Source: Pelobates cultripes
Lineage: Eukaryota; Chordata; Amphibia; Anura; Pelobatidae
NCBI GenBank assembly: GCA_933207985.1
Contig: OW240913.1
Location: 105,247,741 to 105,311,740, forward strand
DNA: 64,000 nt
Reading direction: 5' to 3'
A program made the translations under genes and the position numbers. This document shows, piece by piece, positions 1 to 10,910 of the stretch; within the stretch, counting starts at the first letter, position 1, and every line of letters begins with the position of its first letter. The notes below the pieces were generated by a model. That model worked only from the letters and a program-made list of their open reading frames with translations, was not told the origin of the DNA and ran no database searches.

Positions 1-530
1 TGCAGAGAAATTTCTGATTATGGTAAAATTACCCTGTAATATGTGATATGTGATTATTCAATGAAAGTTCTTAATGATCTAATGCTACCATTTCCATTAA
101 TTATTTTACATCAGGTTTTCATATATCTATACCCATCATTTCACAAATGAATTATTCTGCTGTCATTATTCCTATATCTGATGAAAAAATGTAATCCCCC
201 AAACAAGCTATAACTTTCACTGGCACATTATATATGTGTCATATATTACTTGTACACCATATTTGTTTTCACAAAATATGGTGCCCTAGTGATGAAAAAA
301 GTAGAAATTATGGTCCATTGAGAGCTGCTGGGTCCTATCCATTTTTTGACAGTGTCTTTATTAATTCCTTTGAATACTATATTTCTGCTGTTTTCATTTT
401 TATTTTACTACAAAAGGTAATGTTGAATTGGAAGCTCAAATAATGTTAACATACTTTGAAAAATCCCATTCAAATGTTAAAAGCTTACAACCTTTGCCAC
501 TGTTTATGTTGGCGCTATATAAATAAGAAC

Positions 531-563
<33 letters not shown>

Positions 564-585
564 TCTTATCTGTACTCTGTTCTAG
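1..585 (+). other. nlgn1: nlgn1 intron sequence upstream of the first visible exon
   Basis: This is AT-rich non-coding sequence leading into the acceptor TCTAG at 581-585. The upstream neuroligin exons (signal peptide, splice site A region) lie outside the window. The only recognisable content is an L2-like 3' tail with an AAT run just before the acceptor. A short imperfect palindrome (CACCATATTTG... / ...AAATATGGTG) lies near 252-283. Short open frames here show no coding character. Confidence 0.8.
505..561 (+). mobile_element. L2-type LINE 3' tail with (AAT)n
   Basis: The block GTTGGCGCTATATAAAT at 508-524 followed by a run of AAT units matches the 3' terminus of the much longer L2 copy ending at 10258. 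It is therefore a severely 5'-truncated L2 insertion on the + strand. It ends only about 25 bp before the splice acceptor of the coding exon starting at 586, so the acceptor's pyrimidine-rich tract lies directly against the repeat tail. Confidence 0.75.
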
Positions 586-798
586 GTTTTCTCAGTACTG
601 GAGACCAAGCTGCGAAGGGGAATTATGGTCTACTTGACCTTATTCAAGCCTTACGATGGACTAGTGAAAATATTGGTTTCTTTGGAGGTGATCCATTAAG
701 AATAACAGTTTTTGGTTCTGGTGCTGGTGCATCTTGTGTAAACCTCTTGACTTTATCCCATTACTCAGAAGGTAACCGTTGGAGCAATTCAACCAAAG
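586..798 (+). CDS. nlgn1: neuroligin-1, internal coding exon including splice insert B
   Basis: This exon encodes 71 codons of the cholinesterase-like extracellular domain of neuroligin-1, a postsynaptic adhesion protein that binds presynaptic neurexins. The acceptor is TCTAG|G at 585/586 (phase 1). The protein runs from [19 protein letters not shown] through [18 protein letters not shown] to [10 protein letters not shown]. In active cholinesterases the nucleophile elbow is GxSxG; here it reads G-S-G-A-G, so the catalytic serine is absent, as is normal for neuroligins. The last nine codons give [13 protein letters not shown] sequence, the known neuroligin insert B, which contains an N-S-T glycosylation sequon. 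Choosing neuroligin-1 over other paralogs rests on insert B and on residues such as [21 protein letters not shown], compared from memory. The 5' part of the gene is outside the window. Confidence 0.97.
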
Positions 799-804
799 GT
801 ATTA
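769..804 (+). promoter_or_regulatory. nlgn1: tandem alternative 5' splice sites controlling neuroligin insert B
   Basis: Two GT donors sit 27 nt apart in the same exon: AAG|GTAACC (GT at 772-773) and AAAG|GTATTA (GT at 799-800). Using the first ends the exon at 771 and joins E-G to [10 protein letters not shown] in the next exon. Using the second adds nine codons without changing frame. Insert B is known in mammalian neuroligin-1 to alter neurexin preference through its N-glycan. That the choice here is made by alternative donors within one exon is read directly from the sequence; actual usage cannot be seen. Confidence 0.85.
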
Positions 805-2270
805 TGCAGGTTGCAAATTTTGAAAATTTTGGTGTCTGCATGCCATTACAATCTCCACTACCACATGTGACTGTATATCTCTATTTTCATTTATGGAATT
901 TTTATTTATGTGCTTTATATTTGCATGATTAATGTGTTTGTGTGTTTTAGTTTTTTTGTACAAACATATGCATATATCTTTCTACAGATCAGTAAATGTT
1001 TGATTTGTTTCTAAGCTTTCTTTCTATAAATGAACATACCAAGTACCATAACCGCTATTGCCCAATGTAGTCATTATGGTTCCATATCAAATTGGCATGA
1101 TTACTTATAGTGGGATGACTATAGTGTTTGTGATGCTTTGAATCTTTAACCCATTTATACCCACATCCCATATACAGCATTTTGTATGGGACTTAGTTAC
1201 TCCTGATTTTATGTATTCCGGTTTCTGTGGTACAAATAAATAGAAAAAAAGATAGTAGAATATTATTTTTCATAAAACAGATAAATAGGTAATATAAACA
1301 GTATTGTATATTCTTAAAATATGCATTATTAAATATGATTTGATATTCTAACAATTAATATATGAGCAATCAAAAGATGTGATCAAAAAGCATTGTAGGT
1401 GAATATACAGTATGTGCCAGCATAGTCACATTTATGCTTCACTGAGGGAACCAACATATGATATCATATAAAGTTTTTTCTTTATTTAATGTGATTTACT
1501 CAACTATTTTATTATTTATACACTATTTACTTATACTTCAAGCACTATGTCCTCCATTTAATATCCTAATATTTTTAACTCATTTTCTACCACCTATGGT
1601 AAAATAAGTTAAAGGTCCCAAACAAACTATTTTATCATGTGTATTGGTATTGATAAATCTGTGTAAGTGAGACAAGAGCCTATGAAAATAGATCTGGGAA
1701 TATATTTATACAAGAAACAAGCACATACTAAAACATCAGTATTATAAATCATACAAAAAAATTGATATTCACATTTCTCTACACAAAATTCAGGGACCAC
1801 CCAGATATTTATAATACATTTAAAAGATCACATGAATGTTCTATTTACATTTGTAATTTCCAAACAAGTAATAGTTCTTTAAAGTTCAGCTTGTAGCATC
1901 CCAATTTTACCTTGTAATTCCAGAAATTACATTATAAATGTATACATATTCATTTTTGCTTAAACATACAGATGAGGTAATTATATCAAGAGGTATTTTT
2001 GCAATGGCACTATTCCTGCATACATATATGAAAGTAAATGAGCAACTGTGAAAGAAAAATGACATTAACATTGATATTTTGTGATAAATCAGGCTGGTAA
2101 TGTGTTTAAAAGCATCTAACCAATCATTTTATATTCTTTAATTCTAAGATGTTGTTGTGTGCGTACATTGGAACTTTTAACATTTTTAAGACTAAACATC
2201 AAAACTGAAACACCTAAAGCTTGGTACTATTTCTAAAGCTGTTTAAAAAAAAAAAAATAGAAATGCTATA

Positions 2271-3270
2271 TTACTATTATTATTATTATTGGTATTTATA
2301 TAGCATTTGTGGCATTCACTCCGAGAGAGGAGGGGGGTATTCACTGCCAGAGATTTCCTTTTCCCCTAATGTGGGTAGTGCTGCAGTATTCCCAAGTCGA
2401 TCTCCAAGCAGACCATGAATCCAATATAGCTGTACAGCTCTCAAAAGGGCTAGTGGTTATAGCAAGTATAGCTGTTCCCTACAATGACGAGACGAGGCTG
2501 CGTGTTGAGGGTGAAGTGAACTGACTTTAATGGGACCACACTTTGCCTTTTATGACAATCTCCATGCAAGGGGTACTTCGACCTGGACCTGATGGTACAA
2601 AGTTACAGACCAATGACAAAGTTTGTTCAAGTACAGGACACTCCCATACTTAATCATACAATCCCTTCCCTTTGCCTGGGAGATAATTGAGTCAGGAACT
2701 GTACTAACTCAATTATCTCCAGACACAAAAACCACACATTTTTATAAAACCCCAAAAGTACCTTTAAAACATACAAAACCTCCAGTTACATCCCTTCTGG
2801 ATGTTCAGGAATTTCATGGAAGTCATAGTTTTGGCCAACCGCCCACATGGTCCCATGCCCAAAACAGTTCCATAGAATCGCAGCTAAGTGCTGCTGGGGA
2901 CCGACCTGGATCGCAAAGTTTTCATTCACGGCTTAGTCCTCCTGAAGTCTATTCACGTTTTTTGTCCATGCGAATGGCCACCAGTGAGCTAGCATTCGGT
3001 TCTATGTAAAGTGCCAAAACAGGGGAAACTGGAGGAATAAAACATGGGTCTTTACAGTCGCTGATCTGGCCCAAAGTCTTTTAGCACGAGGCTGGCAAGC
3101 AGGCCACTCCAAAAGCCCATGGCGAGGTTCTATTCACCATAGCGTTAACATATTGTGCAGCGTTTGACAATCTTATAAAAAGGGGACATTTAACAATAAA
3201 TGAGACAATTACAAAATGTTACAGAACCATAACTTGACGAGGACCCTGCTCAAAAGAGCTTACAGTCTAT
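2271..3270 (-). mobile_element. L2-type LINE 3' end, split by a solo LTR
   Basis: Read on the minus strand, 3140-3270 gives the L2 terminal region (GACTGTAAGCTCTTTTGAGC... then AACGCTGCACAATATGTTAACGCTA), and 2271-2305 continues it with TATATAAATACC and the terminal ATT/AAT run. The same order is seen uninterrupted at 10100-10258. The two halves are separated by an LTR-like insertion at 2306-3139. Confidence 0.75.
2306..3139 (-). mobile_element. solo LTR, minus strand (family A, copy 1)
   Basis: An insertion of about 834 bp interrupts an L2 tail, flanked by near-identical 5-bp duplications (TAGCA at 2301-2305, TAGCG at 3140-3144). On the minus strand it carries the same landmarks as the LTRs at 10944 and 53266: GGGAGATAATTGA-type sequence, then ACCCTCAACACGCAGCC and CGTCTCGTCATTG near the 3' end. 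Ends read TGG...AAA, so the exact termini have drifted from TG...CA. No internal retroelement genes are present. A 128-codon open frame at 2623-3009 inside it has no recognisable domain and is not treated as a gene. Confidence 0.7.
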
Positions 3271-3547
3271 AAACATGAAAAGTAAATGAACATGCTATTG
3301 AGATATTATTTAGTGCTTCAGTCTTTACAGTTATGCAGTTACAGTTTTTATATGTCGCAGGTTTAAATGTTTGTAAACTTTTCATGATTTTAAGGCCAAT
3401 AAAATAAGTACAATTTGTACAGACTTCAGTTAGTCTCTACTCAGATTCAAAGCAGGTTTTAGCTCTTATGTGCCTTTAGAGAGGAAACCTATAAGACGGA
3501 TCCCACCCATGAGAGCAGAACAAAACAGAAATGTCCCTCTACATATT

Positions 3548-3632
3548 GAGAAGGAAAGGAAAAAATAAAAGAAACGGAAAGGAATGGAAAGGAAGTGAAG
3601 AGAAGGGTATAGAGGAAAGGGAAGGAAAAATA
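3548..3632. repeat. polypurine (GGAAA-rich) tract
   Basis: This is a run of nearly pure A/G built from GGAAAGG, GGAAGTG and AGAAGGG variants, a simple low-complexity tract. Just downstream (about 3655-3760) AAGTACAAGCTCAAAACACACTT resembles the C-terminal coding end of L2 elements and may be an old L2 fragment. Confidence 0.55.
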
Positions 3633-4889
3633 CCTGACAAGATGAAAACATTTTAACGCTACCTTAAGTACAAGCTCAAAACACACTTGTCCCTGAAAGA
3701 TTGACTTGTTCGTGGGCACCTTCAAGGGAAAACATCCAGTGTGCCTACTAATTGAGATCAATTGCTTTCAGTCATCTCCCAATAGAAAGTTTAGTTTCTT
3801 TAACAGTCTGAATCTTGTAGGAGCAGGATAGAATTTTATTTAAATGGTGTTTTTTCTGAAAACATTATGCAGGTTAAGAGAAGACTTTCAAGATAAGAAA
3901 CACAGTAACTGAAAATTCATGAGTAGAATGTATTACTGTCTGTGAGAAGGGATGTTGAATGCAGGCATGATTCCAAACTGTCAAAGATATATGCTCAATG
4001 TGTGTATGTATATATTTGAAGCGTTAGCTAAATGTATTTTGTCCTTTTAAGTAACATATATTTGTAATATTATTAATTTTTAGTATGTTAAAATTACCAA
4101 TTCAAGTTGGTAAATACCTTTTTTTTTTAATTAATTAAAATATATGCAAAAAAAAGAAAAGAAAATATATACAATAGTCTTCCTCTTCTGATGTCTTTGA
4201 TTGGGTATAAAGGATGAAAGCTAATAGTTGCAAGATATCTGTGCAAATCTGTGCAGTTATAAGACATGGTGTATGTGAACACAGTGACAGAGGACATTCT
4301 TGCCTTATAAAGCATGCATAGAAAATATGTTGTTAAAGTGAACTGTTTTCAGTGGTAGCAGTTCAACAAACACGGGTCTAGTTGATATTAGTATAATATA
4401 GTTTACATTTTTACTTAAAAAGGAGCCAAGGGTTAATTATGGCAGAACAAATAAATTAGTTTAGTTCAACAATATGACTCAGTGCAGCTCAAATAAACCT
4501 TGAGGGACAATACTTCTTTTGCAGTCCACTTTGAGAACTTTGACTAAATAGTAATTTCCAAACATTCTTGAGAATATATTATTCCAGCCAAGTGATACAA
4601 AATGGATTCTTTATCATCATGATCAATAATGGGACATGAACCTTAAAAATGAGGATGTAGTATAAATGTTTCCTTGGTTGAATAAATATTCTATATTTTT
4701 GTGTAACCTTTATATATATAATACTATTTATGTTATTTTATGCTTGAATGTAGAAAATAGAAGAAAGTTGTTGAGATAAAATATAAACTCTTAGGTCGGC
4801 TATCTTCTAAACAACAATATTTTTTTTGTAATACTTAATTAAATTTAGCTTGCTTAAAAATGTAACAGACATACAGGACTGTATAATAA

Positions 4890-4998
4890 AGTGAAAATTT
4901 AAAGTGAATTTAAGGCAAGAGTAGTCAAAATTGAAGCCTAGTTGACTTAGAGAATTGTTCCAATTTGGCTATTTTGACCGTAACTTTGAAAATCTCTT
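4890..4998. mobile_element. diverged MITE fragment (GGGTTATTCACTAA family)
   Basis: It shares TTTAAGGCAA and TTGACTTAGAGAATT in the same order with the better-preserved palindromic MITE at 29409-29600. It is degraded, with no clear ends. Confidence 0.35.
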
Positions 4999-6367
4999 TT
5001 ATTTCTCATTTTAGTAACTTACCCTGCTTGCTGATTAGTGTAATACATATATTATTACCTCAAATTGATAACTCTAAATCTTTTAAAATTATCATATGAT
5101 GTTGAAATAAAGCTCATAATCCCCATGATTACTATAATTTTTCCAATGTGGAGTACTCCATACAGTGTATTTAGTTTTTCTAAATCTGAAAGATCATATG
5201 CAATCATACATACATTCAGCATTTATTATAGCTACATTTAAATGCAATAAACAAGAGCGAGCAAGGACAATTAAATTATAAGTCGATGATTACTTTGTGT
5301 GGTTGGGTTTCTTTCTGTTGCTCTTTCGTGTGTTTGCTTTTGCAATAGTTATAAAAACCCAAGACTACCTCTCCATCCCTGTTTCTCTCTTTACTATTCA
5401 TACCTGAGCGCTTGTATTTCTGCCATGTGTGTCTGTTTCTTGGCAGTGGGTAAAGGACACAGGAAATGAGTTTGTATTTAGTTTTAGATCTACAATCAAT
5501 GTGAAATGTTGGCTTCTGTGGTGCCAGAACGTGGGCAGCTGCTCAAGTGTGTACGGCAGCTGCAGGAGATTTGGAAGCAGACATGCAAAGAAAAAAACAG
5601 ACTAGTTATAATTATTTTTATTTTTTTTATCTCAGACTATAGCACCTACGATGTAAGGTTTTTACTTTTTATTATTATTATTACATTTCAAGGAAGCTTT
5701 GTCTATCTTTTTGATAAGTTAACCTTTAAAGTTCAATGCTTTATGCATTTATCCAAGATCTCACTTCTAATTTAGGTGCTTGACATTTTTATAGCATGAT
5801 AAAATGAAAGGAAACCAAATATTACTTCAAGGGTCTCTTAGAAAATGGTAACATTCGGTTAGGCTATGAAAGTAATGTTACGTAAACAGAAATATATTTC
5901 AAATTCATACCTTGGTAAGGTAATTGACTCCCTGCAGTCACTGATATCCACCTTCTCAGCTCTGTAGGCTATTTAAATCTATTTCTGGAATAACCATCAG
6001 ATGAGATAACAGCTGAAATATATATATAAAAACAAGACATAATATTTTTATATTTCATAATTTTTTAAAGAATTTACTGCAGATGCATCCATACACATTA
6101 GATGCTAATACACTAAAATTTAATATGTTTTATAATCCTTCCCTATAGAGTTTGCAGCTAGAAAGTAATCAAATTCAGTTCTCCTGCCCAGAGCAACTTG
6201 GGTAATAATAACTTATTACCAGGTCAGATATTTTAGTTCTGGTTTCTTGACAGCTTGCACAGGAGTGACTGATTTACTCTTGATATATAGGTATTTTTTA
6301 ATATATATTCTTTATAAAATAGCAAAAACAAAGGAGACAAACCATATGTAATCCATAAATGTTTCAT

Positions 6368-6440
6368 TGATGATGATGATGATGATGATGATGATAATAA
6401 TAATAACAATAATAAATAAATATATATATATATATATATA
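6368..6440. repeat. compound microsatellite (TGA)n(TAA)n(TA)n
   Basis: Consecutive runs of TGA, TAA/TAACAA and TA dinucleotides sit immediately before a fold-back element. The serine and tyrosine/isoleucine-rich open frame across it is an artefact of the repeats. Confidence 0.9.
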
Positions 6441-6474
6441 GTTAATACAATGTTAAACAAAACTGCACACCAGT

Positions 6475-7122
6475 CAATTATGATTGAAAACCCCTTCCAC
6501 CTGAAGTCTGTGGATAGTTAATACAATGTTAAACAAAACTCTGCACACCAGTCCCCCACCAGAGGAGGACAGTCAAGCCATAAAACTTGCTTTTTCCACA
6601 GAAATCACAAATTTGCAGTGATGTTACTACCGCAAAGGATTCTGAGTGGGCATATGCAAATTAGTTTTGACTCATTCCATTTTTTGAACATGGATTCCTT
6701 TGAATCTGTGTTTGCTGTATACAACAGCTTTGAAACACAACTTAGGGAAAGATGCAAAGCCAGCGAACCACTCATGGACAGCTGTTTCATTGTTTATGCA
6801 AATCATCAGCATGAGGTTGGTTACTGGTTTGCTATTGAGTCTCATGCTGATGATTTGCAATAACAAGGAAACAGCTCTTGTATACAGCAAACACAGACTC
6901 AAAGGAATCCATGTTTTAAATGGAATGAGGCAAAAATGTGATTCTTTGTTAAACTAATTTGCATATGGCCACCCAGAATCCTCTGCGGTAGTAACATCAC
7001 TGCAAATTTGTGATTTCTGTGGGAAAAGCAAGTCTTATGACTTGACTGGTGTGCAGATTTTTGTTTAACATTCTATTAACTATCCACAGACTTAAGGTAG
7101 AAGGGGTTTTCAATCACAATTG
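6475..7122. mobile_element. long fold-back (palindromic) DNA element
   Basis: The left end (CAATTATGATTGAAAACCCC) pairs with the right end (GGGGTTTTCAATCACAATTG). The pairing continues inward through TGTGGATAGTTAA / TTAACTATCCACA, CACACCAGTC / GACTGGTGTG, CAAATTTGCAGTGATGTTACTACCGC and its complement, and TTTGCAAATCATCAGCATGAG near the centre. Almost the whole 650 bp could form one hairpin. A copy of GTTAATACAATGTTAAACAAAAC lies just outside the left end (6441-6474) and again inside (6517 on). The open frames on both strands are mirror images of each other and are not genes. The superfamily is unknown. Confidence 0.8.
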
Positions 7123-7282
7123 TTCCCCACCATAACCTTTTTTTGTATATACAATGTACATCCGCATACGCATACACAGTTGTAATCAAAATGATTCAAC
7201 TTTGATTGAAAATCAGGTTTATTGTCAAAATGTACCTACCTTCAGCTGTTCGCAATGAACAAATCAAACAAAAGCAATTGAA

Positions 7283-10258
7283 CTATTCTCACACTCCCTA
7301 AACCTACTTGCACTAACAGAAACACGGCTGTCTCCCTCTGGTACTGCTACCCCTGCCTCACTGTCCTTTGGTGGTCTTCACTTTACCCACAAGTAAAGGT
7401 GGCAAAGTAGGTTTTCTCCTTTCACCCCACTGCTTCTTTACAACTCTGCCCACCCCCCCTTCCCTCTCTGTCCCATCATTTGAAATTCATTCAATTCGCC
7501 TTTTCAAACCCTTTTCTGCTAACATTGCTGTTATCTATCGTCCCCCTGGTTCCCCTCTCCTGTTCCTTGATCACTTTGCTGCCTGGCTACCCTACTTCCT
7601 CTCTTCTAACATTCCATCTCTAATTCTTGGAGACTTCAATATTCCCATTACCCACCTTGGACCCCAGCATCCTCTAAACTACTTTCAATTACTTCTTCCC
7701 TCGGGCTATTGCAGTGGGCTAATTCTCCCACCCATGTAGCTGGCAATACCCTCAACCTTATTTTCTCTTATTCATGTACAGTATCAAATATCTGCAACAC
7801 TCCATTTCCTCTCTCTGATCACCACCTCTTATTGCTTGCTCTCGATTACCCCCTCACCCAACAACCTCAGCCTAACCCCCGTCAACTCAGGTGGAACCTT
7901 AATTCTATTGACCTCCAGCAGCTGTCAGCTGACCTTGATTCACAACTGCTATCCATCCCTTCCCTCTCCTGTCCCTCACTGGCCATCTCCACATATAACA
8001 CTACCCTCACCTCTGCCTTGAACGCTGCAGCCCCGCTCCGAACATGCACCTCGAGGAGGACACGACCCCAGCCTTGGCATACTAAATCAACACGCTATCC
8101 CGTTGTGCTGAACACTCTTGGAGGAAGTCCCGCACCCAGGCAGACTTTCTCCATTATAGATTCATATTGCATTCATACAGCGCAGCCCTTGCCCTCGCCA
8201 AACAGTCATACTTTTCCTCTTTCATTGGTTCATGCTCCCGCAATCCCAGGAGTCTCCTTGAAACCTTTAATTCTCTTCTCTGTGGCCACCCCCCAAACTA
8301 ACCTTAAAGTTGAGCGCTTGGTATGCTACTTTACCAACAAGATTGAACAGCTAAGGAAAGAATTCTTCCCTCCTTGCCGTTCTCTTTCTCAACCACACGT
8401 AAATCATGTCTTTCCTACCCTTCAGACTTTCTCCCCAGCTACTGAACAAGAGGTGGCTGTGCTTCTCCATTCCTCTCGCCCCATCACCCGCTCGATCCTG
8501 TCCCATCTCACCTCATCTGATCTCTCTCCCCTTGTCTTGTGCCTTCCCTAACACACATCTTCAACTGCTCTCTCTCTCTTCTGGCACTGTTCCTGCTGAT
8601 CTTAAACATGCCACTGTAGTACCTATCCTGAAAAAAACATCTCTTGACACATCCACCCCCTCTAACTATCATCCCATATCCCTATTCCCTTTTTCATCAA
8701 AGGTTTTGGAAAGACTTGTCTTTACCCGTGTGTCTCGCTTCCTCAATTCCAACTCTCTCCTTGACCCTCTTCAGTCTGGCTTCCGCCCTCTCCACTCTAC
8801 TGAGACTGCTCTTATCAAAGTTACTAATGACCTAATCGCAGCTAAATCCAAAGGTCACTACTCCATATTAATTCTCCTTGACCTCTCTGCTGCCTTTGAC
8901 ACCGTTGATCATGCTCTCCTCCTTCAAACTCTTCAATCACTCGGTCTCTGTGACTCTGTCCTCTCGTGGTTTTCCTCTTATCTCTCCCAACACTCATTCA
9001 GTGTCTCCTTGTCCTGTCTCGGTTGGAGTTCCCCAAGGCTCTGTCCTTGGTCCCCTTCTATTTTCTCTTTATACTGCCTCTCTTGGCAAACTTACTGCCT
9101 CCTTTGGATTCCACTACCACCTGTAAGCTGATGACACTCAAATATACATCTCCTCCCCGGACCTCTCCCCTGCTGTCCTGCAACGTGTCACTGCTTGCCT
9201 TTCTTCAATCTCTGACTGGATGTCCTCACGCTTTCTGAAATTCAATCTCTCTAAAAATGAACTCCTTGTCTTTCCTCCTCCTAATACTGATCCTACTCTC
9301 TCCCTCTCCCTTCAAATCAGTGATATCCACATAAGTGCACTCTTGCAAGCACGCTGTCTTGGCGTCATAGTTGACTTTGGCCTCACCTTTGAGTCTCACA
9401 TCCAGTTTGTTGCCAAATCCTGTAGATTCCAACTTAAAAACAAAGCTTGCATCAGCCCCTTTCTTACACAAGATGCTACCAAGGAGCTTGTCCATGCTCT
9501 AGTAATTTCCCGCATGGATTATTGTAACCCTCTCCTGATTGGTCTCCCCAAAAGCTGTATTGCCCCACTACAGTCTGTAATGAATGCTGCTGCCAGACTG
9601 ATTTTCCTCTCTAGTCGGTCCTCTCACACCTCACCCCGCTGCCAGTCCTTACATTGGCTCCCTGTATCCTATAGGGGTCCATACAAAGTGCCAAACCATA
9701 GATTTAAAGCACTGAACAATTCTAGTCCCTCTTATCTCTTCACAGATCCATAGGTATGCCCCTTGTTCCCTCCGCTCTGCCCGTGACCACCTCCTGACTG
9801 GTACTCGCACCTGTACGGGCAACTCGCGCTTGCAGGACTTCTCGCGGTAGCTCCTTTCCTATGGAATAGCCTGCCTACTGCCATTAGACTCTCCCCTAGT
9901 CTTCAATCATTTAAGAAGTGCCTTAAAATCCATCTCTTTAGGAAAGCTTATGGCCTCCCAGAGTAACCTCTACCTTAAATACCTGTCTCTTGCTCTCTCC
10001 TGTAGGGCAGTGCTTTACTCTCTTCTCCAGCTCTGCTTCACTACCACCCTATTTGATTGATATTTCCTGCCCTAACGTGTCTTATACCCCACCTCCTATA
10101 GACTGTAAACTCTTTTGAGCAGGGTCCTCTTCAACCTATTGTTCCTGTAAGCTTTCTTGTAATTGTCCTATTTATAGTTACCTACCCCCTCTCATAATAT
10201 TGTAAAGCGCTACGGAATCTGTTGGCGCTATATAAATGGCAATAATAATAATAATAAC
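7283..10258 (+). mobile_element. L2-type LINE inserted in the Tc1-like element
   Basis: A non-LTR retrotransposon with the order endonuclease, reverse transcriptase, C-terminal region, 3' UTR and terminal (AAT)n. The 3' end has the L2 hallmark GTTGGCGCTATATAAAT (10221-10237). It lacks the 5' end: the sequence begins inside the endonuclease (LLALTETRLSPSG). It is inserted within Tc1-like sequence (left flank AAAAGCAATTGAA) and its AAT tail is in turn the target of the pogo-like element at 10261. Confidence 0.9.
7300..9753 (+). pseudogene. L2 ORF2 (endonuclease-reverse transcriptase), degraded
   Basis: Reading frames shift several times but the protein can be followed. An AP-endonuclease part has VIYRPPG and LGDFNI (about 7530-7645). 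A reverse-transcriptase part has [33 protein letters not shown] (motif A, about 8870-8920) and [13 protein letters not shown]. At the catalytic YADD box the tyrosine codon has become TAA (9124-9126), leaving stop-A-D-D-T-Q. The C-terminal portion runs through MDYCNPLLIGLPKS and LQSVMNAAARLIF to LHWLPVSYRG. It matches L2-clade proteins in order and motifs and is inactive because of frameshifts plus this stop. Confidence 0.88.
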
Positions 10259-10725
10259 TACCGTATATATACCCCAGTATAAGCCGAGTTTTTCTGCACA
10301 TTTTTTGTGCTGAAAAACCCCCACTCGGCTTATACTCGAGTCAGTGTCTGTATTATGGTAACTTACGTTGCCATAATACAGACCAGGACCGGCTGGCTCA
10401 TTACAAGCCCGGCGGTCCTGTTGGGGGCTGACCGCGAGCTCTTACTTACCTTTGTAGCAGCTCCAGTCAGCTCCGTGCAGCTCCTCCATTCAGCTCCCAG
10501 TGTAATCTGGCGAGACCCGCGGCCATCAGACCGCAAGCTGCTGAAAAGTAAGAGCTTCTGCCCCCCCCTCCGCACATCGATGCCACTGGACCACCAGGGA
10601 TTGCGATATCCCCCTCCCTAGGGGAAGGGGGGTAACTAATTTTATAAAAATGTAATATTAAAAGAAATATACTTTCAAAAAATATTTAAAATGCCCTCCC
10701 CCCACCCAGTTGATGGGAGTCTGAC

Positions 10726-10885
10726 TCCCTGTATATGATGCAAATTGTGTGTATATAATGCAGAGCGCATTATATACACACACACACACTGCATCATATA
10801 CACACACACTGCATCATATACACACACACTGTATATAATGCAGAGCGTGTGTGTATATAATGCACACAGTCTGCATTATATACAG
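10726..10885. repeat. irregular TG/CA-rich tandem repeat
   Basis: Repeats of ATATACACACACACTGCATCAT and its complement around GTATATAATGCAGAGCG form an alternating and partly palindromic purine-pyrimidine tract inside the pogo-like element. Confidence 0.75.
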
Positions 10886-10910
10886 GAAGTCAGAAAAGGG
10901 AGTCAAGAGG

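Noticed and set aside
456..932. Open frame extending on both sides of the first nlgn1 exon
   Set aside because: Homology and splice signals limit the coding part to 586-798. The N-terminal side reads through an AAT microsatellite and the C-terminal side through intron.
2623..3009. 128-codon open frame
   Set aside because: It lies inside a solo LTR on the opposite strand and has no recognisable domain.
5506..5775. Possible small exon or gene (MLASVVPERGQLLKCV...)
   Set aside because: The first third is GC-richer, but there are no splice signals fitting nlgn1 and no recognised family. The rest is AT-rich low-complexity sequence.
9226..9495. 89-codon minus-strand open frame
   Set aside because: It is the antisense of the L2 C-terminal coding region.
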